A DNA stretch of 64,000 nucleotides from G965215145 sp965215145. Lineage in GTDB: Bacteria; Bacteroidota; Rhodothermia; Rhodothermales; JANQRZ01. The notes beneath the pieces were generated by a model. The model was not told where the DNA came from. It worked only from the letters and a program-made list of their open reading frames with translations, and searched no databases. The translations under genes were made by a program, and so were the position numbers. Shown piece after piece: positions 48,364-56,098 of this stretch. Each line of letters opens with the position of its first letter. Positions within the stretch are counted from its first letter, which is position 1. The stretch spans positions 2,294,001 through 2,358,000 of the forward strand of contig OZ244038.1 of the NCBI GenBank assembly GCA_965215145.1, written 5' to 3'.

Positions 48364-49314
48364 CTATGCCTGCGCCTCCATGACGACCGGCTCAGGGGCC
48401 ACCGGCGCCCGCCGCTTCGAGAGCAACGCGAGCCCGACGCAGCCGACCACGACGAACCCGACGGCGATCAGCATCGCCTGCGTGACCCCCCACCCGCCGA
48501 GCTCGAACATCACCACGTTGACGCGGATCTGCTCGATCAGGAACCGCTCGACGCCGTTGAAGACGAGGTACAGGCTGAACAGCCACCCCGCCTGGAACGG
48601 GTGCTTCCGCAGCGCCCACAGCACACCGGCCAGCGCCGTCGCCATCGCGACCTCGTAGAGCATCGTCGGGTAGACGCCGTCGTAGGGGGCGCCGCACTGC
48701 GCCAGGAGGTCGCGGCCGAGGATGTTGCGGGGGAACGTCTCGCTCCATAGGAAGGCGGGCACGAAGGCCGGCTTGTCGGCGAGGTCCGAGCAGACGCCCC
48801 AGTCGCCGTCGCCGGAGAGGTAGCAGCCGATCCGCCCGATGCCGTAGCCGAGCATGAGCCCCGGCGCGATGGAGTCGGCGACGGGGCCGACGCGGAGGCC
48901 CCGCCGGCGGACGTAGTACGCGATGGCGAGGCCGGCCACGATGATGCCGCCGTAGATCGTGAGGCCGTCGGCGGAGAGGAGGTAGCGGCCGGGGTCGAGG
49001 AGGAAGTCGCCGAGGTTCTCGAGGATGTGGAACACCTTCGAGCCGAGGACCCCGAACACGGCCGCGAGCACGACGATGGTCGGCATCAGCGCGCTGGGGC
49101 TCGCGACGGTCTTCCGCTTCCGGCCCTTCCCCGTCTCCTCCTCAACCTCGACGCCCCCGACGACGCCGGCCGCGTACTTCCGGTCGAGCTCGCGGCGGGC
49201 CAGCCACGCCGCCGTGAGGATGGCGGCGGCCACCATCAGCCCAAACGAGTAGAGCGGCAGCGGAAGCTCGAACCCGAACAGGTCGGGGAAGATGTCGGAG
49301 AGGCGGGGATACAT
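48364..49314 (-). CDS. lgt: Prolipoprotein diacylglyceryl transferase
   Basis: The 316-residue integral membrane enzyme adds diacylglycerol to the lipobox Cys of prolipoproteins. It has about seven helices, the family's YGLMVA-like opening (LYSFGLMVAAAILTAAWLAR), the signature GRIGCYLSGDGDWGV (with the conserved Arg) and NGVERFLIEQIRVN. The charged insert EEETGKGRKRKT near residue 60 is a cytoplasmic loop. A 28-bp palindrome separates it from hisS downstream of its start. Confidence 0.9.
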   Translation of the reverse strand: MYPRLSDIFPDLFGFELPLPLYSFGLMVAAAILTAAWLARRELDRKYAAGVVGGVEVEEETGKGRKRKTVASPSALMPTIVVLAAVFGVLGSKVFHILENLGDFLLDPGRYLLSADGLTIYGGIIVAGLAIAYYVRRRGLRVGPVADSIAPGLMLGYGIGRIGCYLSGDGDWGVCSDLADKPAFVPAFLWSETFPRNILGRDLLAQCGAPYDGVYPTMLYEVAMATALAGVLWALRKHPFQAGWLFSLYLVFNGVERFLIEQIRVNVVMFELGGWGVTQAMLIAVGFVVVGCVGLALLSKRRAPVAPEPVVMEAQA

Positions 49315-49334
49315 GGCTGTCTAGGTCGACCGTG

Positions 49335-49362
49335 GTAGGGGCGCAGCATGCTGCGCCCCTAC
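49335..49362. repeat. Variable-core palindrome, copy 6 (core GCAGCATGCTGC)
   Basis: GTAGGGGC and GCCCCTAC arms flank the core GCAGCATGCTGC, a perfect 28-bp palindrome. It sits in the 55-bp gap between hisS (its stop end) and the lgt start, both minus strand. Confidence 0.9.
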
Positions 49363-49369
49363 GGCGACG

Positions 49370-50701
49370 TTAACGCGGGGCGGCGGGGGTCATTGCTGGC
49401 TCGCCGGTCACGGATGGGTCACGGAGCGCGCCGGCGAGGGCGTCGAAGGAGACAGGGCGCTGCTCACCCGTCGAGAGGTCCTTTAGCTGGGCCTCCCCCG
49501 CGGCCAACTCGTCGTCGCCGAGGATGACGGCGTGGCGGGCGTCCTGCCGGTCGGCCTCGCGCATCTGCGCCTTGAACGAGCGGCCCCTGAGGTCGAGCCC
49601 GACGGCCAGCCCGTCGGTGCGGAGGCCGTGGGCCAGCCGGAACGCCTCGCGCTCGGCGGCCTCCCCCAGCGCGACGAAGAACGCCGCCAGCGGCTCCCGC
49701 CCCGGAAGCTCAGCGCCCGCCGCTTCGAGGGCGAGGAACAGCCGCTCGAACCCCGCCGCGAACCCGACCGCCGGCACGGGCTTCTTCGCGCCGAGCGTCT
49801 GGGCGAGGCCGTCGTAGCGGCCCCCGCCGGCCAGCGCGCTCTGCGCCCCCAGCGCCGGGCTCTCCAGCTCGAACGCCGTGCGGGTGTAGTAGTCGAGCCC
49901 ACGGACGAGCGCGGGGTCCTCCTCGTACTCGACGCCGAGGTCGTCGAGCAGCCCCTTCACCGCCTCGTAGTGCTGCCGGCTCTCCGGGCCGAGATGGTCG
50001 CTGAGCGAGGGCGCGTCCCGCAGGATCTCCCGCTCGCGCGGGTCCTTCATGTCGAGGATGCGGAGGGGGTTGGTCTTGAGGCGGCGGCGGCTCGTTTCGG
50101 AGAGGTCGTTCACGTAGGGCTTGAGGTAGCCCCGCAGCGCCTCGCGGAACGCCTTCCGCTCCTCCGGCTCCCCGAGCGTGTTGATCCGCAGCCGCGTCTC
50201 CGTGATCCCGAAGGCGTCGTAGACCGCCATCATCGCGGCGACGGTCTCGGCGTCGGCCCGGGGGTCGCCCGAGCCGAGCGTCTCGGTGCCGAACTGGTGG
50301 AACTGCCGGTAACGGCCCCGCTGCGGGCGCTCGGCGCGGAAGCACGGGCCGAGGTAGAACAGCTTCTGCGTGCCGCCCCGGCCTTCGAGGCTGTGCTGGA
50401 GGTAGGCCCGCATGACGGGCGCCGTGACCTCTGGGCGGAGGACGTAGTCCGTGCTGCCGCGGGTGAAGGCGAACATCTCCTTCTGCACGATGTCCGTCGC
50501 CTGCCCGACCCCGCGCGCCACCAGCTCGGTCGGCTCGATGATGGGGGTGCGGACCTCCTCGAAGTTGAACCGCCGGAGCACCGCGCGCACGGTCGCCTCG
50601 GCGTGCCGCCACGCGGCGGAGCCGAAGACCGTCGTTCCCCCGGCCTCGTAGGCGTCGGGCAGCACGTCGAAGGTGCCCTTGATGGAGCGGGTCGTGCTCA
50701 C
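49370..50701 (-). CDS. hisS: Histidyl-tRNA synthetase
   Basis: The 443-residue class II aminoacyl-tRNA synthetase has motif 1 around EEVRTPIIEPTELVARGVG, motif 2 LGPCFRAERPQRGRYRQFHQ, the His-specific ALVRGLDYYTRTAFE, GGGRYDGLAQTLG and motif 3 AVGFAAGFERLFL, then an anticodon-binding domain. It starts with GTG at 50701, overlapping the stop of the ptsN-like gene by four bases (GTGA). Length and motifs are complete. Confidence 0.95.
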   Translation of the reverse strand: MSTTRSIKGTFDVLPDAYEAGGTTVFGSAAWRHAEATVRAVLRRFNFEEVRTPIIEPTELVARGVGQATDIVQKEMFAFTRGSTDYVLRPEVTAPVMRAYLQHSLEGRGGTQKLFYLGPCFRAERPQRGRYRQFHQFGTETLGSGDPRADAETVAAMMAVYDAFGITETRLRINTLGEPEERKAFREALRGYLKPYVNDLSETSRRRLKTNPLRILDMKDPREREILRDAPSLSDHLGPESRQHYEAVKGLLDDLGVEYEEDPALVRGLDYYTRTAFELESPALGAQSALAGGGRYDGLAQTLGAKKPVPAVGFAAGFERLFLALEAAGAELPGREPLAAFFVALGEAAEREAFRLAHGLRTDGLAVGLDLRGRSFKAQMREADRQDARHAVILGDDELAAGEAQLKDLSTGEQRPVSFDALAGALRDPSVTGEPAMTPAAPR

Positions 50702-51177
50702 GCCAGCACCCCCTCGGCCTCACGGAAGGCGGCGATGACCTCCTCGGGGGAGGCGGCGGCGAGGAGCCGCTCGCGGAAGGGCGCCCGGCTCATCAGCAGC
50801 GAGACGCGGCCGAGCAGGCGGACGTGCCGGCCCCGCTCGCCCTCGGGTCCGACGAGGAGGAACACGAGCCGCACGGGCTCCCCGTCGATGGCGTCGAACG
50901 GGACGGGCTCGTCGGTGACGGCGAAGGCGGCGGCGGTGCCCGAGACGGCGGCGGTGCGGGCGTGCGGCAGCGCGAGCCCCTGCCCGACCCCCGTGGACAT
51001 CTGCGCCTCGCGCGCGACCACGTCGGCGCGGACGCGGGCGGGGTCCGCGACCTCCGGCGCCCCGGCGAGCAGCGCGAGCACGGCGTCGAGCACCTCGGCC
51101 TTCGGCCCGCCGGGCAGCCCGACGCGGACGGCCTCGGGCCGCAGCAGCTCGGCGATGGTGGGGAGGTCGGCGGGCAT
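50698..51177 (-). CDS. ptsN: PTS EIIA-type (PtsN-like) regulatory protein
   Basis: The 159-residue protein has the EIIA(Ntr/fructose) fold with active His in GLALPHARTAAV and flanking REAQMSTGVGQ and LVFLLVGPEGERGRHV. PtsN-type proteins usually act in nitrogen-related regulation rather than sugar uptake. The start is ATG 51177 (MPADLPTIAELL). It overlaps hisS by four bases, so the two are translationally coupled. No EI or HPr gene lies nearby. The symbol reflects resemblance only. Confidence 0.78.
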   Translation of the reverse strand: MPADLPTIAELLRPEAVRVGLPGGPKAEVLDAVLALLAGAPEVADPARVRADVVAREAQMSTGVGQGLALPHARTAAVSGTAAAFAVTDEPVPFDAIDGEPVRLVFLLVGPEGERGRHVRLLGRVSLLMSRAPFRERLLAAASPEEVIAAFREAEGVLA

Positions 51178-51272
51178 CGGGGCGTGGGCGGTGGAGGCGA
51201 GAAGGTACGCGGCCGGGAGAGGAGGAGAAGAGGGGGAGAGGGGAAGAAAGGAAGAGGGAAGGAGGCGGGGGC

Positions 51273-52346
51273 TCACCCCGGCTCGACCGTACGCAGGCGG
51301 TCGAGCACGAGGGAGAAGTCGTCCGGGAGCGGGGCCTCGAAGTCCATCGGCGCGCCGGTCGCGGGGTGGTCGAAGCCGAGGGTGTGGGCGTGGAGGGCCT
51401 GCCGCGGCATCCGCTCGAAGAGGTTCTTGAAGAACTGCCGCCGCTTCGCCGTGTCGGGGCCGGAGCGGACGCGGGCGCCGTCGTAGGTCGCATCCCCGAG
51501 CAGCGGGTGGCCGAGGTGGCGGGCGTGGACGCGGATCTGGTGCGTCCGCCCCGTCTCCAGCCGGAACCGGACGAGGGCGGCGTGCGCGAACGGCTCGACG
51601 ACCTCGTAGTGGGTGATGGCGTGCCTCCCCCGCCCCTCCGACACGACGGCCATCCGGCGCCGCTCCTTCGGGTCCCGCCCGATGGACGTCTCGACGGTAC
51701 CGGCCGGCGGACTCGGAGTCCCCCACGCGAGGGCGAGGTAGCGGCGGCGGATCGTCCGCCGCTCGAACTGCCGCGCCAGCGCCGCGTGCGCCGGGTCCGT
51801 CTTCGCCACGACGAGGAGGCCCGAGGTGTCCTTGTCGAGCCGGTGGACGATGCCCGGCCGGACCGTCACGTCGCCGTCGAAGCGGGGCGCGGCCGTAGCC
51901 GTTGAGAGGCCGAGGGCTTCGTCGTCGCCCCCATCGTCCTCCCCGTCCTCGAACGAGAGCGCGCCGCCGCCGACGTGGTGGAGGAGCGCGTTGACGAGGG
52001 TGCCCGTCCGGTGCCCCACGGCCGGATGCACGACGAGCCCCGCCGGCTTGTCCACCACGATCAGGTGCTCGTCCTCGAACACGACATCCAGCGGGATGGC
52101 CTCCGGCAGCGCCTCGACGGGCGGCGGGCGCTCCAGCCGCAGCGCGATCCAGTCGCCGGCCTCGACGGGCGCCGACGGCTTCGGCTGCGGCGCCCCGTTG
52201 ACGCTCACCCGCCCGGCCTTGATCGCCTCCTTCAGCTTCGAGCGGGTGGTGCCCTCGACCCGCTCGGCGAGGTACACGTCAATCCGCTCGGCGGCGCGGT
52301 AATCCGCCGGCACGTCGAACTCGACGAGGGTTTCTTCTCGTTCCAA
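51273..52346 (-). CDS. rluD: RluA/RluD-family 23S rRNA pseudouridine synthase
   Basis: The 357-residue protein has an S4 domain (RIDVYLAERVEGTTRSKLKE, GRVSVNGAPQ) and the pseudouridine synthase core with catalytic Asp in GIVHRLDKDTSGLLVVAKTD. RluD makes pseudouridines 1911, 1915 and 1917 in 23S rRNA. An acidic insert SFEDGEDDGGDDEALG lies in the middle. The start is ATG 52346. Other RluA-type members could fit; the S4 domain favours RluD-like. Confidence 0.85.
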   Translation of the reverse strand: MEREETLVEFDVPADYRAAERIDVYLAERVEGTTRSKLKEAIKAGRVSVNGAPQPKPSAPVEAGDWIALRLERPPPVEALPEAIPLDVVFEDEHLIVVDKPAGLVVHPAVGHRTGTLVNALLHHVGGGALSFEDGEDDGGDDEALGLSTATAAPRFDGDVTVRPGIVHRLDKDTSGLLVVAKTDPAHAALARQFERRTIRRRYLALAWGTPSPPAGTVETSIGRDPKERRRMAVVSEGRGRHAITHYEVVEPFAHAALVRFRLETGRTHQIRVHARHLGHPLLGDATYDGARVRSGPDTAKRRQFFKNLFERMPRQALHAHTLGFDHPATGAPMDFEAPLPDDFSLVLDRLRTVEPG

Positions 52347-52353
52347 CGGAGTC

Positions 52354-52381
52354 GTGGGGGCGTGTGGCGATACGCCCCTAC
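52354..52381. repeat. Variable-core palindrome, copy 7, partly decayed (core implied GTATCGCGATAC)
   Basis: The right half CGATACGCCCCTAC is intact; the left half GTGGGGGCGTGTGG differs from its complement at three places. The implied ancestral core is GTATCGCGATAC. It lies between the aminotransferase stop and the rluD-like start on the minus strand. Confidence 0.75.
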
Positions 52382-52388
52382 CGGCCGC

Positions 52389-53546
52389 TCACCCTCGGGG
52401 TTCGCCGACGGGCACGGCAGTCTTCCCGTGCCGCGCTGCCGCGTCGAGCGCGCGGGCGACCTCCGCCTCCGTGCTCGTCCACGACGGCGCGAGGCGGAGC
52501 TTGCGGTCACGGACGGACGCCTGCACGCCGGCGGCCTCCCAGGCAGCGAGGACGCCCTCGGGGTCCGGGTGCTCGGCGGTCACGATGCCGGAGGCGTGGG
52601 CGGGGTCGGCGGAGCCGAACCGGCGGAGGCCGAGGCGGTCGAACCCCTCGGCGGCCTGCCGGCTCCGGGCGAGCACGCGCGCCTCGCACGCGGCGGGGTC
52701 GGCCTCGAAGTAGAGCCCGAGCGCGGCGTCGAGCGCGACGACGCCGGCGTGGTTGAGGGTGCCGGCGCGGAACCGCCGGGCGTCCTCGTGGAGCCCCATC
52801 GGGTAGGCGAGGAAGTCGTCCCAGTCGATCGGGCCGTTGAACCAGCCGCGCACCGGGGTGAGCCGCGCCTGCAGCGCCTCGGTGACGTAGAAGAACCCCG
52901 TGCCGAGCATCCCCCCGAGCCACTTCTGCGCGCCGCACGCGAGGAAGTCCACGGGCGTCTTGGCTACGTCGAGGCGGAGGGCGCCGAGGCCCTGGATGGC
53001 GTCCACGGCGAGGAGCACGCCCCGCGCGCGGCAGAGCCGGCCGAGGGCGCCGAGGTCGCAGCGGAAGCCGGAGAGGAACTGCACCCAGCTCACGGCGAGC
53101 ACCCGCGTCCGCGGCGCCAACGCCCTCTCGACGGCCTCGAAAGGGAACGCCCCGCGCTCGTGGGGGACGAAGTCCACGGCGACGCCGCGCGCTCCGAGCC
53201 CGAGCCACGGGTAGACGTTGGCGGGGAACTCGCAGGCCGGCACCGCCACCCGGTCGCCCGGCCGCCAGTCGAGCCCCTGCGCGAGCACGTTCAGCGCGTA
53301 GCTCGTGTTCGGCGCGAACTCGACCCGCCCGGCCGGGGCGCCGACGAGGCGGGCGATCCGCTCGCGCGCCCGCTCTAGCACGGGCTCGACGGCGGCGTAG
53401 TTGTTCGGCTGCGTCCGGTGGCGCTGCTCCAGGTACGTCCCGACAGCGTCCATCACCCGGCGGCTGAGCGGCCCCGTCGCGGCGTGGTCGAGGTAGGCCC
53501 CCCGCGCGGTGTGCGGGAACAGCCGGCGGGCTTCGGCGAGGGTCAT
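52389..53546 (-). CDS. Class V aminotransferase-like PLP enzyme
   Basis: The 385-residue enzyme has the cysteine-desulfurase-type fold with AYLDHAATGPLSRRVMDAVG, VEFAPNTSYALNVLAQGLDW, VSWVQFLSGFRCDLGALGRL, VDAIQGLGALRLDVAKTPVD and the PLP lysine in CGAQKWLGGMLGTGF. Substrate-determining residues are not readable here; it may be an isopenicillin-N-epimerase-like or desulfurase-like member. No iron-sulfur assembly genes are near. Confidence 0.85.
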   Translation of the reverse strand: MTLAEARRLFPHTARGAYLDHAATGPLSRRVMDAVGTYLEQRHRTQPNNYAAVEPVLERARERIARLVGAPAGRVEFAPNTSYALNVLAQGLDWRPGDRVAVPACEFPANVYPWLGLGARGVAVDFVPHERGAFPFEAVERALAPRTRVLAVSWVQFLSGFRCDLGALGRLCRARGVLLAVDAIQGLGALRLDVAKTPVDFLACGAQKWLGGMLGTGFFYVTEALQARLTPVRGWFNGPIDWDDFLAYPMGLHEDARRFRAGTLNHAGVVALDAALGLYFEADPAACEARVLARSRQAAEGFDRLGLRRFGSADPAHASGIVTAEHPDPEGVLAAWEAAGVQASVRDRKLRLAPSWTSTEAEVARALDAAARHGKTAVPVGEPRG

Positions 53547-53616
53547 CGGGACAGGCGGCGGGGCGGCGCCGAAGGTACGCCGCCCCGCCGTGGGCCTCGC
53601 TGCCGGGTCGGTGTCG

Positions 53617-54624
53617 CTACTCGACCGGCGCCGCCACCTCCGCCATCGGGATGCGGAGAGTGAGCCTACGCAGGTCCTCCTCGACCCCCTCGCTCGTCGG
53701 GATGGGGATCTCGAAGGTGACCGCGACGACGACGTCCGTCTCGTAGCGCTCCCCTCGCCGCGCAGCGGCCTCGTCGAGCTCGTAGGTCCCCTCGACGAGG
53801 AGCCGGCCCGTGCGCCGGACCGTCGCCGTCACGTCCATGTCGGCCTCGGCCTTCATCACGGCGTACGAGCCGTAGTACGGGTCCTCCTCCTCCTCGAACG
53901 TGCGGAGCACGGCGACCTCCTCGGTCTCCTCGGTCTCGGGGGAGCCGACGCGGATGCGCGCGGCCTCGAGGCGCTCGCGGAGGGAGTCAGAGTCGGAGTA
54001 GAGCCGCTCGTAGACGAGGACCTCGGAGACCTGCGCCGACACGATGTCGCCGACGTCGATGTCCTCCACGTCCTGCAGCCAGCGCCGTACGTTGACCTCC
54101 CGCTCGAAGGTCACCTCGGCCGGGGCGGGGTCGCCGTCGTAGAAGCTGTAGAGGGCGCCGAACTCGGCCCGGAAACGGTAGTCCTCCTCCCCGGGGAAGT
54201 CGGAGTAGTACTCTGGATCGAGGACGAGGGTAGCCCGGAAGCCGGGCTGGCGGATGAAGTCGCGCGCGTAGTACGTATCGATGTCGAGGGTCGCCGTCGT
54301 CCCCGAGGGGTAGTACTCCCTGGCGACGCGTTGGGGCGAGAGCCCGTCCGCCGAGAGATCGAGGGCGACGTAGTAGAAGTCGTCGAAGGAGCCCTCGTCG
54401 GGCGCCTCTAGGGTGAGGGTCATGGACTCGGCAGCCGTGACACGGTCCAAGGCCGAGAGGGCATAGCCGAGGTCCTGGTACTGCGCGTCGAAGTCGCCGG
54501 ACTCGGGGGCCTCGGCCTCGGCCACGTTCCCGAAGTCAAGCTCCGTGTTGGCGACCTCGAATGTAAACGGCGTCGTGAGCTCGATGGTGCGGAGCGGACC
54601 GCGCCCGCCCTCGGGGAAGCTCAC
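53617..54624 (-). CDS. Exported-type hypothetical protein, probably the main part of a split lipoprotein gene
   Basis: The 335-residue product (GTG start at 54624, reading MSFPEGGRGPLRTIELTTPF) is acidic and beta-rich (FDDFYYVALDLSADG, VTFEREVNVRRWLQDV, TGRLLVEGTYELDEAAARRG) and has no signal peptide. The short lipoprotein-leader frame just upstream ends in a TGA that overlaps its GTG by three bases. The pair probably was one lipoprotein gene separated by a frame change, or forms a translationally coupled pair. No family was recognised. Confidence 0.55.
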   Translation of the reverse strand: MSFPEGGRGPLRTIELTTPFTFEVANTELDFGNVAEAEAPESGDFDAQYQDLGYALSALDRVTAAESMTLTLEAPDEGSFDDFYYVALDLSADGLSPQRVAREYYPSGTTATLDIDTYYARDFIRQPGFRATLVLDPEYYSDFPGEEDYRFRAEFGALYSFYDGDPAPAEVTFEREVNVRRWLQDVEDIDVGDIVSAQVSEVLVYERLYSDSDSLRERLEAARIRVGSPETEETEEVAVLRTFEEEEDPYYGSYAVMKAEADMDVTATVRRTGRLLVEGTYELDEAAARRGERYETDVVVAVTFEIPIPTSEGVEEDLRRLTLRIPMAEVAAPVE

Positions 54625-54773
54625 GCAGTGAAGAAGGAGGCGGGGCCGAGGAGGAAGAGCTCCTGCGGCTCGGGTTCAGGCTCAGGCTCCGGCTCGGGCT
54701 CCGAGGAGTCGCAGGCCGCGAGGCCCAGGGAGGCCAGAACGAGGAGGGCGAGGAGGTAACGGGGGAAGCGCAT
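54621..54773 (-). CDS. Lipoprotein leader frame (50 residues) upstream of the split gene
   Basis: ATG 54773 gives MRFPRYLLALLVLASLGLAA then CDSSEP, a lipoprotein signal with lipobox LAAC, followed by EPEPEPEPEP and QELFLLGPASFFTA to a TGA at 54621-54623. Alone it would be only a lipid-anchored tail. The repeated GAGCC-type hexamers coding the EP tract are prone to slippage, a possible source of the frame break. Confidence 0.55.
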   Translation of the reverse strand: MRFPRYLLALLVLASLGLAACDSSEPEPEPEPEPEPQELFLLGPASFFTA

Positions 54774-54877
54774 GGATGTCTTGGGGCAGGGGGTCTAGTG
54801 AACGGCGGTAAATATAACCCCTCCTTTCCCCGAGATGCACCACCGGGTTATCCCCGGTAATTGCAAGCCCTTCTCCC

Positions 54878-56002
54878 TCAACGGTCCTTCTGGTCGCGCT
54901 CCTGCTCCTCGGCGTCGCTCTCCCCCGCCTTCTGCTCCGCGGCGTCCTCCATGACCTCCTCGGCCTGCTCGTGGTCGTCGGCGTCGGCCTCGGGGGCGTC
55001 CTGCTCCGACTCCGCCTCCGGGGCGTAGGTCAGCTCGACGAGGATGGGGAAGTGGTCGCTGCCGACCTTGTCGAGCCGGCGGAGCTCCGAGAGGGTGAGG
55101 TCGTCGGAGTGGAAGACGTGGTCGAGCGGCCAGCGCACGAGGGGGTTCTTCGCGCTGAACGTGTTGAAGAGGCCCCGCCCGATGCGGGGGTCGAGCAGCC
55201 CCGAGAGCCGCTGGAACAGCGTCGTCGAGTAGCTCCACGCCACGTCGTTGAGGTCGCCGGCGACGATGACCGGGCCGTCGTCGTCGGACTTCTCGATCTC
55301 GCGGGCGACGCGGACGAGCTCGGCGTCCCGGAGGGTCGAGTCCTGTCGGAGCTCGGGGCGCGGCGGGCGGGGGTGGAGGAACACGAACCGCACGCGCTGC
55401 CCCCCCAGCAGCTCGAACGCCCCCCACACCGACGGCACCCGCTCCTCGACGAGGTGGCGGACCTCGACGTCGTAGAGCTTCGAGCGGGAGTAGACGAGCA
55501 TGCCGTAGGTGTTGTCCTGCGGGAGCTTCACGTGGTGCGGGTACTCCCCCTCCAGCGCCTCGGCCTGCTCCGCCCACCAGCCGTCGGTCTCCACGGCCAC
55601 GAGCACGTCGGGGGCGGCGTCACGGACGACGCGGAGCCAGCGCTCGGCGTCGCGGTTCTGCATGAGCACGTTCGAGACGACGAGGCGGAACGTCCGCTCC
55701 CCGTGCGGCCCGCCGCCGAACTCGTCGGCGTCGAGGACCTGCTTGGGCCAGAGCGGGGTGTACGGCGCGATCCGCCAGAGCTGGTACAGCACGGCCACCA
55801 CGAGCAGCCCGAGCACGATCCACCCCAGCGCCGTCGTCCGCTCGTAGAAGAACCAGAACAGCGCGAGCACCACCACACCCAGCCCGACGACCTGCGCACG
55901 GGGGAAGTCGAACATCCGCACCCACCAATAGGGCTCGCGGACGAGCGGGAGCGCCGTCGCCACGATGACGAGGAGGGCGAGGGCGAGGAGGACGTACTGC
56001 AT
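54878..56002 (-). CDS. Endonuclease/exonuclease/phosphatase-family membrane protein
   Basis: The 374-residue protein has three N-terminal helices (YVLLALALLVIVATALPLV, VVGLGVVVLALFWFFY, LGWIVLGLLVVAVLYQLW) and a C-terminal EEP domain: VVSNVLMQNRDAERW, ETDGWWAEQAE, HPRPPRPELRQ, IVAGDLNDVAWS and LDHVFHSDD, VGSDHFPI. The acid and His residues of the phosphodiesterase core are present. The catalytic domain should face the periplasm. An acidic tail (EAESEQDAPEADADDHEQAE) ends the protein. Confidence 0.85.
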   Translation of the reverse strand: MQYVLLALALLVIVATALPLVREPYWWVRMFDFPRAQVVGLGVVVLALFWFFYERTTALGWIVLGLLVVAVLYQLWRIAPYTPLWPKQVLDADEFGGGPHGERTFRLVVSNVLMQNRDAERWLRVVRDAAPDVLVAVETDGWWAEQAEALEGEYPHHVKLPQDNTYGMLVYSRSKLYDVEVRHLVEERVPSVWGAFELLGGQRVRFVFLHPRPPRPELRQDSTLRDAELVRVAREIEKSDDDGPVIVAGDLNDVAWSYSTTLFQRLSGLLDPRIGRGLFNTFSAKNPLVRWPLDHVFHSDDLTLSELRRLDKVGSDHFPILVELTYAPEAESEQDAPEADADDHEQAEEVMEDAAEQKAGESDAEEQERDQKDR

Positions 56003-56098
56003 GGGCCACGGAGAGGGTGGGGGGGCGGCTCAGAACCGGAAGCAAAGGTAGGGCCGGCCCGCGAAGTACGCGGGGTGCCGCCGGGCGCCCCGCCGTCC

